Numbered from the stretch's first letter, positions 23,342 to 31,991 are shown. The stretch: 64,000 bases of DNA from Mycobacterium terramassiliense (GCF_900157385.1 NZ_LT717700.1:310001-374000), one strand, 5' to 3'. Notes: a model not told the origin generated them from the letters alone. Translations and numbers: made by a program.

Positions 23342-25108
23342 ATGACGCGGATGCGCACGGTCGACGCGGCCGTCAGGATTCTTCAGATCGAGGGTGCCAC
23401 ACAGGCGTTCGGCCTGCCGGGCGCCGCGATCAATCCCTTCTACTCGGCGATGCGCGCCCACGGCGGCATCCGGCACGTGCTGGCCCGCCACGTCGAGGCC
23501 GCCAGCCACATGGCCGAGGGGTACACCCGCGCCGCGCCCGGCAACATCGGCGTGTGCATCGGCACCTCCGGCCCGGCGGGCACCGACATGATCACCGGGT
23601 TGTATTCGGCCAGCGCGGATTCCATTCCGATCCTGGCGATCACCGGCCAGGCGCCGGTGAACAGGCTGCACAAGGAGGACTTTCAGGCCGTCGACATCGC
23701 GGCGATCGCGGCGCCGGTGACCAAGATGGCGATGACGGTGCGCGAGCCCGGCCAGGTGCCCGGTGCGTTCGCCCAGGCGTTCCACCTGATGCGCTCGGGA
23801 CGCCCGGGACCGGTGCTGATCGACCTGCCCATCGACGTTCAGCTGGCCGAGATCGACTTCGACCCATCGGCTTACGCCCCGCTGCCCGTCTACCAGCCCG
23901 CCGCCGGCCCGGCCCAGATCAACAAGGCGCTCGACATGCTGCAAACGGCGCAGCGCCCGCTGATCGTCGCCGGTGGGGGCGTCATCAACGCCGACGCCTG
24001 CGACCTGCTCGTCGAGCTGGCCGAGGTGCTCAACGTCCCCGTGGTGCCCACGCTGATGGGCTGGGGCGCGATCCCCGACGACCATTCGCTGGCCGCCGGG
24101 ATGGTCGGCCTGCAGACGGCGCACCGCTACGGCAATGCCACGATGCTGGAATCCGATTTCGTGCTGGGGATCGGAAACCGTTGGGCCAACCGCCACACCG
24201 GCGGGCTCGACACCTACCGCCGCGGCCGCCGCTTCGTGCACATCGACATCGAGCCCACCCAGATCGGCCGCGTGTTCCCCCCCGACCTCGGCATCGTCTC
24301 CGACGCCGGGGCCGCGCTGGAGTTGCTGGTGGCGCTCGGGACGGCGCGCGCCGCCGCCGGCGCGCTGCCGGACTGGAGCGACTGGGTCCGCGCCTGCCGG
24401 CACCGCAAGCAGACCCTGCACCGCAAGACCCACTTCGACGACGTGCCGATCAAGCCGCAACGCGTCTACGAGGAGATGAACCGCGCCTTCGGCCGCGATG
24501 TCCGGTACGTCACCGCGATTGGGCTCTCCCAGATCGCCGGCGGCCAGTTCCTGAACGTGTTCAAACCCCGCCACTGGATCAACTGCGGCCAGGCCGGTCC
24601 GCTGGGATGGACCGTGCCCGCCGCCCTGGGTGTGGTCACCGCCGACCCCGCCGCCACGGTGGTGGGCTTGTCGGGCGACTACGACTTCCAGTTCCTCATC
24701 GAGGAACTCGCCGTCGGTGCGCAGTTCAACCTGCCCTACGTCCATGTCGTGGTGAACAACTCCTACCTCGGGCTGATCCGCCAGGCGCAGCTGAACTTCG
24801 ACATGGACTACTGCGTTTCGCTGGCCTTCGACAACATCAACGCCCAGGAATCCGGCGACACCGACCTGCCCAAGGGATACGGCGTCGACCACCGCAGCGT
24901 CGTGGAAGGGCTGGGCTGCAAGGCCATTCAAGTCACCGAGCCGTCCGGCATCGGCCCGGCGCTGAGCCGGGCGCAAGAACTGGCGCGCGAGCACAAGGTC
25001 CCCGTCGTGGTCGAGGTCTTCCTGGAAAGGGTCACCAACATCGCGATGGGCACCGAGATCGACAACGTCATCGAGTACAACGAGCTCGCGGCGCTGCCCG
25101 CCGACTGA
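23342..25108 (+). CDS. gcl: Glyoxylate carboligase (tartronate-semialdehyde synthase)
   Basis: A 588-residue ThDP-dependent enzyme joining two glyoxylates into tartronate semialdehyde with loss of CO2. It resembles E. coli Gcl along its whole length: [87 protein letters not shown] and the ThDP site [19 protein letters not shown]. Residue 51 is valine (RHVEAAS), where nearly all other ThDP enzymes have the catalytic glutamate. That is a known peculiarity of Gcl and makes the assignment firm. It is third in the hyi-glxR-gcl-iclR operon. Confidence 0.96.
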   Translation: MTRMRTVDAAVRILQIEGATQAFGLPGAAINPFYSAMRAHGGIRHVLARHVEAASHMAEGYTRAAPGNIGVCIGTSGPAGTDMITGLYSASADSIPILAITGQAPVNRLHKEDFQAVDIAAIAAPVTKMAMTVREPGQVPGAFAQAFHLMRSGRPGPVLIDLPIDVQLAEIDFDPSAYAPLPVYQPAAGPAQINKALDMLQTAQRPLIVAGGGVINADACDLLVELAEVLNVPVVPTLMGWGAIPDDHSLAAGMVGLQTAHRYGNATMLESDFVLGIGNRWANRHTGGLDTYRRGRRFVHIDIEPTQIGRVFPPDLGIVSDAGAALELLVALGTARAAAGALPDWSDWVRACRHRKQTLHRKTHFDDVPIKPQRVYEEMNRAFGRDVRYVTAIGLSQIAGGQFLNVFKPRHWINCGQAGPLGWTVPAALGVVTADPAATVVGLSGDYDFQFLIEELAVGAQFNLPYVHVVVNNSYLGLIRQAQLNFDMDYCVSLAFDNINAQESGDTDLPKGYGVDHRSVVEGLGCKAIQVTEPSGIGPALSRAQELAREHKVPVVVEVFLERVTNIAMGTEIDNVIEYNELAALPAD

Positions 25109-25136
25109 GCGGCGGGCCGCTTGCTGCCGGCGTCGA

Positions 25137-25151
25137 TTTCGTGATACGAAA
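25137..25151. promoter_or_regulatory. Perfect IclR-type palindrome before iclR gene
   Basis: TTTCGTGATACGAAA: 6-bp arms around GAT, 47 bases upstream of the regulator start. It shares TTTCGT with the site before glcD, which suggests that the regulator controls its own gene and both operons. Confidence 0.6.
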
Positions 25152-25198
25152 AAGCGCAGGCGGGATGACGGGCCCTCGGGGCTGGATCGGAAGCGGTG

Positions 25199-25978
25199 AT
25201 GGCTCGCGAGACCCACAAAAGCCGGGGTACGGGCGGTGTTCAGTCGGTTGAGCGGGCGTTCGAGCTGCTGGAGATCCTGGCGACCATGGGCGGCACGGGC
25301 GCGCTCGGCGACCTCGCGGCGCGCGCCGATCTGCCGGCGCCGACGATCCACCGCCTGGCGCGGACCCTGTTGGGCATGGGCTACCTGCGGCAGCTGCCCA
25401 ACCGGCATTATTCGTTGGGGCCCAAGCTGATCCGCCTCGGCGAGAGCGCCGCACACCTCGTCGGGACGTGGTCGCGGCCCCATCTGCTCGAACTGGTGGA
25501 GCGCACCGGCGAGACGGCGAACATGGCGCTGATGGACAACGACATGGCCGTCTACGTCGCGCAGGTGCCCTCGCCGCACTCGATGCGGATGTTCACCGAG
25601 GTCGGCCGCCGGGTGTACCCGCATTGCACCGGCGTCGGCAAGGCGCTGCTGATGCAGCTACCCAACGATTCGGTGCGGGCCCTGGTGTCGCGCACCGGGA
25701 TGCCCGCCTCGACCGAGAACTCGCACACCACCCCCGAGGAGCTGCTCGCCGACATCGAGCTGTGCCGCTCGCGGGGCTACGCCGTCGACGAGGGCGAGCA
25801 GGAGGTGGGCGTGCGCTGCTTCGCCGTGCCGGTGCCCGACGCGCCGTCGCTGACGGCGATCTCGATATCGGGTCCCGCGGCCCGCGTCACGCTGAAATCC
25901 GCGACGGAGGTCACCCCCTTGCTCAAGCGGGTCGCCCGCGACATCGCCTCGGAGTTCGACAAGGAAGCGGCCGGCTAG
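25199..25978 (+). CDS. IclR-family regulator of the glyoxylate cluster
   Basis: A 259-residue IclR protein. The N-terminal winged helix reads GGVQSVERAFELLEILATMG, ADLPAPTIHRLARTLLGMGYL and LGPKLIRLGESA. The C-terminal effector domain reads VYPHCTGVGKALLMQLP, RGYAVDEGEQEVGVRCFAVPV and ISISGPAARV. In E. coli the relatives AllR and IclR repress gcl and glyoxylate-bypass genes and respond to glyoxylate, which fits this position at the end of the Gcl operon. Three similar 15-bp sites lie before glcD, hyi and this gene. ATG 25199 is preferred over the GTG at 25196. Confidence 0.9.
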   Translation: MARETHKSRGTGGVQSVERAFELLEILATMGGTGALGDLAARADLPAPTIHRLARTLLGMGYLRQLPNRHYSLGPKLIRLGESAAHLVGTWSRPHLLELVERTGETANMALMDNDMAVYVAQVPSPHSMRMFTEVGRRVYPHCTGVGKALLMQLPNDSVRALVSRTGMPASTENSHTTPEELLADIELCRSRGYAVDEGEQEVGVRCFAVPVPDAPSLTAISISGPAARVTLKSATEVTPLLKRVARDIASEFDKEAAG

Positions 25979-26289
25979 CCGTTGCGGGCCGCGTCGGCCT
26001 GGCGCCGGGCCCACCGCTTGGCCCACCTGCCCAGCGGCTCGTAGGCCTGCAACAGACTGCGGCCCTCCTCGGAGAGCCGATAACCGTTGGCCCCCTTGCC
26101 GAGGATGCCCGCCTCACGAAGCTCGCCCAGCCTGCTGTTGAGTGCGCTGGCCGACACCCCGCCGCAGCGTTGCTGCAGTTGGCGAAACGTCAGTTCCTCC
26201 GAGCGCAATTCCCAGATGACCCGCATCGCCCAGCGGCGCCCGAGCAAGTCCAGCAGAGCCATGATCGGTTCTCTCGAGCTCTCGGGCAC
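25975..26289 (-). CDS. HxlR-family winged-helix regulator
   Basis: A 104-residue HxlR-type regulator: LLDLLGRRWAMRVIWELRSEELTFRQLQQ, then CGGVSASALNSRLGELREAGIL and LSEEGRSLLQAYEPLGRWAKRW. HxlR proteins bind as dimers and often respond to electrophiles or redox stress. The start may be at 26289 or at the internal ATG nine codons later. Its stop overlaps the stop of the IclR gene by 4 bases. It is divergent from an AhpD-like gene, and GCTCTGATT inverted repeats lie between, so that gene is the likely target. Confidence 0.83.
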   Translation of the reverse strand: MPESSREPIMALLDLLGRRWAMRVIWELRSEELTFRQLQQRCGGVSASALNSRLGELREAGILGKGANGYRLSEEGRSLLQAYEPLGRWAKRWARRQADAARNG

Positions 26290-26320
26290 TGCAGCAGCGT
26301 AACGCCCCGGCCCCTCTTGC

Positions 26321-26365
26321 GCTCTGATTTCCGGAGCGCTATGGTTGTGCTTCGATAATCAGAGC
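26321..26365. promoter_or_regulatory. Inverted repeat between HxlR and AhpD-like genes
   Basis: GCTCTGATT (26321-26329) and AATCAGAGC (26357-26365) are exact 9-bp inverted repeats with a 27-base spacer, filling most of the 89-base divergent promoter region. They may be two half-sites of a wide HxlR operator. Confidence 0.55.
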
Positions 26366-26378
26366 ACGGAGGTGGGTC

Positions 26379-26945
26379 GTGTCCCGTCGAGTCCGGATCG
26401 CTCCGCTGGAGCCGCCCTACCAGCCCGAGATCCAGCGGCTGCTCGCCAAGTGGATGCCGCCCGGTTCGCCGGTGGCGCCGTTGGCGTTGTTCCGCACTTT
26501 GGCCGTGCACGACGAGCTCGCGGCGCGCATGCGTCCGCTGGGCGCGGGCATCCTGGGCGGCCGCATTGTGGCGCCCCGGGCCCGCGAGGTGCTGATCGCC
26601 CGAACGTGTGCCCTGTGTTGCGCCGAGTATGAATGGGGCGTGCACGCCGCCGCCTTCGCCAAGCCGCTCGGCCTGACCGACGAGCAGCTGTATTCCACCG
26701 TGCACGGCGGACCGGACGACGCATGCTGGAATACCCAGCAGCGCAACATCATCCGCCTCGCCGACGACCTGCACCACACCAGCGCCATCTCCGATGAGTT
26801 GTTCGACGACCTGCGCACCGACTTCGACGACCAGCAGATCCTCGAGCTGACCGCGACGGCCGGCTGGTATCACACCATCGCCTATATCATCGGCGTCGCC
26901 GGCGTCGCGGCCGAACCGTGGGCCGCGCCGTTCCCCTCAGTGTGA
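26379..26945 (+). CDS. Carboxymuconolactone decarboxylase/AhpD-like protein
   Basis: A 188-residue all-helical protein of the CMD/AhpD superfamily. The core motif is VLIARTCALCCAEYEWGVHAAAF: a CxxC pair (as CALC, with a third cysteine next to it) plus a histidine six residues later, the arrangement of the AhpD redox site. It is longer than decarboxylases of the pathway type. A thiol-peroxidase or hydroperoxide-reducing role is likely, with the exact partner unknown. It is divergent from HxlR. Its stop overlaps the convergent cupin gene by 9 bases. Confidence 0.82.
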   Translation: MSRRVRIAPLEPPYQPEIQRLLAKWMPPGSPVAPLALFRTLAVHDELAARMRPLGAGILGGRIVAPRAREVLIARTCALCCAEYEWGVHAAAFAKPLGLTDEQLYSTVHGGPDDACWNTQQRNIIRLADDLHHTSAISDELFDDLRTDFDDQQILELTATAGWYHTIAYIIGVAGVAAEPWAAPFPSV

Positions 26946-27476
26946 AGGCGGGTTCAGCCCGTAGCGCTGGGCGATGTCGTCCATCCAGTCCGGCGACCCG
27001 TAGGTGAGCCCGTATTTGTCCGCCAGCTCGCCGAATTCGGGCAGCTCGTGCAGGACCTTGCCGACCGGGTCGTTCGCGTGCTCCACGAGCAGCTCACCGA
27101 GCTCGCGGAAGTAGTTCTCGAATCCGCCGGGGGTGATGACCTCGATGATGCGGCCGGGCTCGCTGCCGGCGTTCCACATCGCGTGCATCTGCCCGCGCGG
27201 TTTGGTGATGTAGCCACCCGGACCGAGGACCACCTCGCTGTCGTCGGAGCGGAAACCGATTTCACCCGCCAACACGATCGAGTGCTCGTCTTCGCGGGTG
27301 TGCCGGTGCGCCGCGGTCAGTAGGCCGACTTCGAACGGATGCTCGACGATGGAGACCTCGCCCCCGTTGGTCTTGCCGGAGAGCTTGAACACCGCGCCGA
27401 AACCAGGCAGCGCCACGTAATCCCCTTCGCCCGGCCGCACGATCGTGACCCCGATTTGCTCAGCGCCATCGTTCAC
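26937..27476 (-). CDS. Cupin-domain protein
   Basis: A 179-residue single-cupin protein. The metal-binding motif is readable as HRHTREDEHSIVLAGEIGF (H-x-H, then E) and GGYITKPRGQMHAMWNAG (second histidine). The C-terminal 60 residues (LGELLVEHANDPVGKVLHEL, GLTYGSPDWMDDIAQRYG) form a helical extension. Such stand-alone cupins are often dioxygenases or isomerases; the substrate is unknown. The GTG at 27476 has GAGGAGGT upstream. It follows the HD gene by 25 bases in the same operon. Confidence 0.78.
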   Translation of the reverse strand: MNDGAEQIGVTIVRPGEGDYVALPGFGAVFKLSGKTNGGEVSIVEHPFEVGLLTAAHRHTREDEHSIVLAGEIGFRSDDSEVVLGPGGYITKPRGQMHAMWNAGSEPGRIIEVITPGGFENYFRELGELLVEHANDPVGKVLHELPEFGELADKYGLTYGSPDWMDDIAQRYGLNPPSH

Positions 27477-27501
27477 GTGCGCTACCTCCTCGCGCTGCAG
27501 G

Positions 27502-28152
27502 CTATTCGGGCCAGGTGTTATTCGTGATGATGTCGACGAAATCGGCGCGGACGAAGGTGGGGTCGAAGTGTTGCAGCACATCGGCATTCACCGTCCCGAA
27601 GGTGCTGTCGGGCCGGTGCTTCATCCCGTCGTTGAACGCCGCCAGGATCCGCCGCTTGAAATCCGGTCTCGGGTGGGCGGCGGTCACCGCGGCGAGCGCG
27701 TCGGGGGGAAGATCGTCGCGGCCGATGCCCAGCACGTCGGTCTCCACACCCGCGGTGACGCAGGCGATCTCGGGCGCCAGGAACTCGGGCACGCCGGGTG
27801 TGGTGTGTAGGGCGATGCTCAGCCACACCTTGTCGGCGTCGGCCTGATCGACGCCATGCTGCAGCAGGAACTCTCGCGCCGCATGGGCGCCGTCGACCTC
27901 GAAGCGCAGGGTGGAGCTGCGGTAGCGCTCGGTGAGACCCAGGTCGTGGAACATCGCCCCGGCGTAGAGCAGCTCCAGGTCCGGCTGCAGGCCGCGGCGG
28001 CGCCCCTGCAGCGCGCCGAACAAAAAGACCCGGCGCGAATGGTCGAACAGCAGGTCGTCTTCGGCGCCGCGGATGTAGTCGGTGATCTCGCGCACGAGGT
28101 CGGTGTCGGGTATCGCGATATTGGCGATGGTTTCTGGTGATTGGATGGCCAT
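27502..28152 (-). CDS. HD-domain protein, cyanamide-hydratase-like, copy A
   Basis: A 216-residue HD-superfamily hydrolase. Metal ligands are readable as H38 (DHSRRVFLFG), H69-D70 (AMFHDLGLTERY) and H116 (IALHTTPGV). The arrangement matches fungal and yeast cyanamide hydratase-type HD proteins (Ddi2/Ddi3), and the same protein type is scattered in actinobacteria with unknown substrate. It is a close paralog of the protein at 28907-29554. Both open MAIQS and share RRxGLQPDLELLY, AAHPRPDFK and HRPDSTFGT-like stretches. The nitroreductase gene lies between them; gap to it 14 bases. They probably form one operon with the cupin. Confidence 0.8.
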   Translation of the reverse strand: MAIQSPETIANIAIPDTDLVREITDYIRGAEDDLLFDHSRRVFLFGALQGRRRGLQPDLELLYAGAMFHDLGLTERYRSSTLRFEVDGAHAAREFLLQHGVDQADADKVWLSIALHTTPGVPEFLAPEIACVTAGVETDVLGIGRDDLPPDALAAVTAAHPRPDFKRRILAAFNDGMKHRPDSTFGTVNADVLQHFDPTFVRADFVDIITNNTWPE

Positions 28153-28166
28153 GATCGTATCGCCTT

Positions 28167-28871
28167 TCATCCCACGGCGGCCAGGGCGGGCGGTGTCTGG
28201 TCCCGAGGCGACCACAGCGGCTGCGGCACCTCGACACCGAACGGCGCGTCCCAGTGGTTTCGGGACGAAACTTCATGCACCGGGCGACGATTGGCGGCCA
28301 CACCCCACCTTCCCCGTGGGTAGCCCAGCGTCAGCATGGCCGACATCTTCCAGCCTTCCACCACGGGCACGCCCAGCAACTCGTTGACCCTGTCCCTGAA
28401 ATTGTTGAGCACCATCGTCATGACGCCGCCGACGCCCTCAGCACGGGCGGCGAGCAAGACGCTCCAGATCGCCGGGTAGATGTTGGCGCCCCCGAGGTCG
28501 TCGATGGCGAAGACGAAGAGCAACAGGGGAACCTCGTCGAAATGGTCGGCCAGGTAGTCCCCCGAGCCCTTGATCCGGCGCATCGTCTCAACGTGCGCGG
28601 CCGGGTCCGCGCCGGGCCCCGGCACCGCCATCGGCCCCTGCCCCGTCCTGAACTTCTCGTATTCGAGGGCGCGGCCCTGCCGAAAAAGCTCGCCGAACTC
28701 GTGGATGAGCTCCGGATCGTCGACGGCCACAAAGTGCCACCGCTGGGTGTTGCCCCCGTTGGGCGCCCGGACGGCCGCATCGAGGATGCGGGCCTGCACG
28801 TCCAGCGGAACCGGATCCGGCCGCAACCGCCGCATCATCCGGGTGGTGTAGAGGGCCTCGTGGATCTCCAT
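28167..28871 (-). CDS. Nitroreductase-family FMN oxidoreductase
   Basis: A 234-residue nitroreductase fold protein. The N-terminal FMN-binding region is ALYTTRMMRRLRPDPVPLD, then ILDAAVRAPNGGNTQRWHFVAV. The C-terminal half has IYPAIWSVLLAARAEGVGGVMTMV and MLTLGYPRGRWG. Such enzymes reduce nitro groups, quinones or other electron-poor substrates with NAD(P)H. GGAAAGGAG before the ATG at 28871 decides the start; earlier in-frame codons lack it. It is inserted between two HD paralogs in one operon, which suggests that all three act on related nitrogen compounds (inference). Confidence 0.84.
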   Translation of the reverse strand: MEIHEALYTTRMMRRLRPDPVPLDVQARILDAAVRAPNGGNTQRWHFVAVDDPELIHEFGELFRQGRALEYEKFRTGQGPMAVPGPGADPAAHVETMRRIKGSGDYLADHFDEVPLLLFVFAIDDLGGANIYPAIWSVLLAARAEGVGGVMTMVLNNFRDRVNELLGVPVVEGWKMSAMLTLGYPRGRWGVAANRRPVHEVSSRNHWDAPFGVEVPQPLWSPRDQTPPALAAVG

Positions 28872-28906
28872 TTGTCTACTCCTTTCCGTGCCCATGTCCG
28901 CGCCTG

Positions 28907-29554
28907 TCATTCAGGCCAAGGACTGCGGTAAATCGCGTCGACCATGCTGCGGGGCTTGAAGTTCGGATCGAAGTGCGCCAGCACGTCGTCGTTCATCGTG
29001 CCGAAGGTGGTCTCCGGCCGCTGCTTCATGCCCTCGTTGAAGGCCACCAGGATGCGGTTCTTGAAATCCGGACGCGGGTGGGCCGCGGTCACCGCCTCGA
29101 TGGCGTGCGATGGCAGGTCGTCTCGGGCCGCACCGACGACGTCGGTCGCGACACCGGCCACGAGCAGACTGATTTCGGGGTCTAACCGGGCCGGCACCCC
29201 GGGCGTCGTGTGCAACGCGATGCCGAGCCACACCTTGTGGGCCTCGGATCGGTCGACGCCGCGTTCCAGCAAGAAGTCGCGCGCCGCGTCGGCACCGTCA
29301 ATTTCGAAGCGCTCGGTCGAGGTGCGGTAACGCGCGGTGAGGCCCAGGTCGTGGAACATCGCGGCCACGTAGAGCAGTTCCAGGTCCGGTTGCAGGCCGA
29401 GGCGGCGCCCGTGCAGCGCGCCGAAGAGGTACGCCCGCCGGGAATGGTGGAACAGCACGTCCTCCTCGGCGTCGCGGATGAACTCGGTGGCGTCCCGGAC
29501 AAGGGCGGTGTCGGGGATGACGATGCCGGCAATGGTTACGGACTGAATCGCCAT
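28907..29554 (-). CDS. HD-domain protein, cyanamide-hydratase-like, copy B
   Basis: A 215-residue paralog of the protein at 27502-28152, with the metal site conserved (HHSRRAYLFG, AMFHDLGLTARY, IALHTTPGV). It is first in the minus-strand operon HD-B, nitroreductase, HD-A, cupin. Its start is about 100 bases from the divergent DJ-1/AraC regulator gene. Retention of two copies with intact metal sites argues for different substrates or for dimer partners rather than decay. The substrate is unknown; hydration of a nitrile, cyanamide or isonitrile is the best analogy from the family. Confidence 0.8.
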   Translation of the reverse strand: MAIQSVTIAGIVIPDTALVRDATEFIRDAEEDVLFHHSRRAYLFGALHGRRLGLQPDLELLYVAAMFHDLGLTARYRTSTERFEIDGADAARDFLLERGVDRSEAHKVWLGIALHTTPGVPARLDPEISLLVAGVATDVVGAARDDLPSHAIEAVTAAHPRPDFKNRILVAFNEGMKQRPETTFGTMNDDVLAHFDPNFKPRSMVDAIYRSPWPE

Positions 29555-29643
29555 GACGCTTCTCCTTCGAGGACTGGCTCCATCTTCGGGCGCCGCGCCT
29601 CCATCGACCGCTGCCGTTCGGGCCGTCTTTCCCATGGATTGCG

Positions 29644-29654
29644 ACACAATGTGT
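29644..29654. promoter_or_regulatory. Short palindrome at start of AraC-type gene
   Basis: ACACAATGTGT (5-bp arms, 1-base centre) lies immediately before the GTG start of the regulator and about 90 bases before the HD operon. It could be an operator; it is short, so this is tentative. Confidence 0.3.
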
Positions 29655-29656
29655 GC

Positions 29657-30631
29657 GTGGCTAAAGCCGCCGGGCAGTCGCGCGTGATAGTCATCGTCGT
29701 CTTCGACGACGTGACGATGCTGGACGTCGCGGGGGCGGGCGAGGTGTTCGCCGAAGCCAACCGGTTCGGCGCCGACTATCGGCTCAAGATCGCGTCGGTG
29801 GATGGGCGCGACGTCACCACCTCGATCGGGACCCGGTTGGGCGTCACGGACGCCCTGTCGTCGATCGAGTCGGCCGACACCGTCATGGTCGCCGGCAGCG
29901 ACGACCTGCCGCGGCGGGCGATCGACCCCGAGCTTGTCGACGCGGTCAAGTCGGCCGCGGACCGGACCCGGCGGCTGGCCTCGATCTGCACGGGGTCGTT
30001 CATCCTGGCGCAGGCCGGGCTGCTCAACGGCCGGCGCGCGACCACGCACTGGCACGACGCCCGGCTGTTCGCCCGGGCCTTTCCGACCGTCACCGTCGAG
30101 CCCGACGCGATTTTCGTCCGCGACGGCGACGTCTTCACCTCGGCGGGGGTGTCGTCGGGCATCGACCTCGCGCTGGCGCTCGTCGAGATGGATCACGGCA
30201 CCGAGCTCGTCCGCGACGTGGCCCGGTGGTTGGTCGTCTATCTCAAGCGCGCGGGCGGACAGTCGCAATTCTCGGTGCTGGTCGAGGCCGACCCCCCGCC
30301 GCAGTCTCCGCTGCGCAAGGTCGCCGAGGCAATCTCGGCCGACCCGGCGGCCAACCACAGCGTGCAAGCGCTCGCGGCGCAGGCTTCCTTGAGCACGCGG
30401 CAGCTGACGCGGCTGTTCCAATCCGAGCTCGGCACGACGCCGGCCCGCTACGTCGAGATGGTGCGCATCGACGCCGCCCGCGCCGCGCTCGACGCCGGAC
30501 GCAGCGTCGCCGACACGGCGCGCATCGCCGGGTTCGGTAGCACGGAAAGCCTCCGGCGGGTGTTCGTCGACCACCTCGGCGTCTCGCCGAAGGCCTACCG
30601 GGAGAGGTTCCGCACGGCATCGCGCGGCTGA
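29657..30631 (+). CDS. GlxA-type regulator: DJ-1/PfpI domain plus AraC helix-turn-helix
   Basis: A 324-residue two-domain regulator. Residues about 10-180 are a class I glutamine-amidotransferase-like DJ-1/PfpI domain with the nucleophile-elbow cysteine in RLASICTGSFILAQAGLL. Residues about 225-320 are an AraC DNA-binding domain (NHSVQALAAQASLSTRQLTRLFQ, then SVADTARIAGFGSTESLRRVF). Relatives include GlxA and regulators of nitrile, isonitrile and amine catabolism. The GTG at 29657 is chosen; another two codons earlier is possible. Divergent from the HD operon, it is its probable activator. The LLM gene follows 25 bases later. Confidence 0.87.
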   Translation: MAKAAGQSRVIVIVVFDDVTMLDVAGAGEVFAEANRFGADYRLKIASVDGRDVTTSIGTRLGVTDALSSIESADTVMVAGSDDLPRRAIDPELVDAVKSAADRTRRLASICTGSFILAQAGLLNGRRATTHWHDARLFARAFPTVTVEPDAIFVRDGDVFTSAGVSSGIDLALALVEMDHGTELVRDVARWLVVYLKRAGGQSQFSVLVEADPPPQSPLRKVAEAISADPAANHSVQALAAQASLSTRQLTRLFQSELGTTPARYVEMVRIDAARAALDAGRSVADTARIAGFGSTESLRRVFVDHLGVSPKAYRERFRTASRG

Positions 30632-30655
30632 AACCTTCCGGCATACTGTTCCGCC

Positions 30656-31681
30656 ATGCACATCGACGTGATGACGGTTCCCCAACCGCTGGACAAGATC
30701 GGCGATCTGGCCCGCCGGTCGCAGGCCGCCGGGTTCTCCGGGCTGCTGTTGACCGAGACCGGGCGCACGCCCTACCTCAACGCCGCCGTCGCCTCGCAGT
30801 CCGCGCCCGGCCTCGAGCTGTCCACCGGGGTCGCGGTGGCGTTTCCGCGCAGCCCCTTCGTCACCGCGGCCACCGCCTGGGAGCTGCAGGAGTCGACCGG
30901 CGGGAAGTTCCGGCTCGGCCTCGGCACGCAGGTGCGGACGCACGTGGTCCGGCGCTACGGGATGGCCTTCGAGCGGCCCGGTCCGCGGCTGCGCGACTAC
31001 GTGCTGGCGGTGAAGGCGTGCTTCGCCGCGTTCCGGACGGGTGCACTGGAGCATCACGGCGAGTTCTACGACCTCGACTTCATCACCCCGCAGTGGAGCG
31101 CCGGACCCATCGACGCGCCCGACCCGAAAGTCGATGTGGCGGCGGTGAATCCGTGGATGCTGCGGATGGCCGGCGAGGTCGCCGACGGCGTGCACGTCCA
31201 CCCGCTCGGCGAGCCCGGCTACCTGGCCCGTCACGTCGTGCCCAACGTCGCGGACGGAGCCGCCAAGGCAGGGCGCTCGCCGTCGGACATCGCGATGATC
31301 GTGCCGGTGATGACCATCGTCGGCGACAGCGACGAGGAGCGCGCCCGCGAGCGCGAGTCGGTGCGGGCCAGCATGTCCTTCTACGGCAGCACCCCCAATT
31401 ACGCGTTCATCTGGGACGAGGCGGGATTCGAGGGCACCACGGCCCGCATCCGGGAGAAGCAGAAGGCCGGGGACTTCGCCGGCATGGCGGCCCAGATCAC
31501 CGACGAGCACATCGCCGCGTTCGCCACCGAGTCGACATGGGACGCGCTGGCCGGCGCGCTGAGCGAGAAGTACGCGGGGGTCGCGACCCGCCTGGTGCTG
31601 TACAACGCTTTTGGAGCGCAGGGCGACCCCGAGCGCTTCGAGCGCTACGGCGAGGTGGCCCGCCGGCTACGGGCCGGTTAG
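30656..31681 (+). CDS. LLM-class F420-dependent oxidoreductase (MSMEG_2256-like)
   Basis: A 341-residue luciferase-like TIM-barrel protein. It opens MHIDVMTVPQPLDKIGDLAR and has the strand FSGLLLTETGRTPYL, LSTGVAVAFPRSPFVTAATA and GKFRLGLGTQV, the usual LLM core. The later GEFYDLDFITPQWSAGP and MLRMAGEVADGVHVHPLGEP fit the mycobacterial F420-dependent subgroup I recall as TIGR03617. It probably uses reduced F420 on an unknown substrate. It follows the AraC-type regulator by 25 bases and probably shares its transcript. Confidence 0.85.
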   Translation: MHIDVMTVPQPLDKIGDLARRSQAAGFSGLLLTETGRTPYLNAAVASQSAPGLELSTGVAVAFPRSPFVTAATAWELQESTGGKFRLGLGTQVRTHVVRRYGMAFERPGPRLRDYVLAVKACFAAFRTGALEHHGEFYDLDFITPQWSAGPIDAPDPKVDVAAVNPWMLRMAGEVADGVHVHPLGEPGYLARHVVPNVADGAAKAGRSPSDIAMIVPVMTIVGDSDEERARERESVRASMSFYGSTPNYAFIWDEAGFEGTTARIREKQKAGDFAGMAAQITDEHIAAFATESTWDALAGALSEKYAGVATRLVLYNAFGAQGDPERFERYGEVARRLRAG

Positions 31682-31757
31682 CGCCGCGTGAGGGTGCGCG
31701 GAATGCCGCGGTTTACGGCGTGTCGGCGGACCGACACGCACGCCCGCGACGGGAAGG

Positions 31758-31991
31758 CTATTTCGTGGCGTTGTATTTGTTGATCGCGTCGTCCAGCCGC
31801 TGCAGCGCGGCGCCGTAGGCGGCGAAATCGCCCTTCTTTTGGGCGTCTTTCGCCGCGCCGATCGCCGCCTGGATGTCCTGCAGGGCGGCGGCCTTGGCCG
31901 CCGACAGCGTCACCGAGCCGTCCGGCGCCGGAGGAACCGCGGCCGGCGGCGGCCCCGGAGGCGCGGCGGGAGCCGGTGGGGCGCCGGGGCT
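31758..31991 (-). pseudogene. Out-of-frame C-terminal tail of the UPF0182 protein
   Basis: In a different frame from the gene upstream this stretch reads [20 protein letters not shown], then QAAIGAAKDAQKKGDFAAYG and LDDAINKYNATK. This is the expected C-terminal helical tail of Rv3193c-type proteins. The frame changes at the run of seven G (31992-31998 on the plus strand). One more C on the coding strand would join it to the main frame. Confidence 0.75.

Noticed and set aside
23213..25624. Minus-strand open frame opposite gcl and iclR
   Set aside because: Gcl and IclR read perfectly on the plus strand; the opposite frame has no recognisable features.
28907..31510. Single giant minus-strand protein ending in the HD domain
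   Set aside because: Only the last 215 codons are coding. The upstream part is the shadow of the AraC-type and LLM genes. The true ATG is at 29554.
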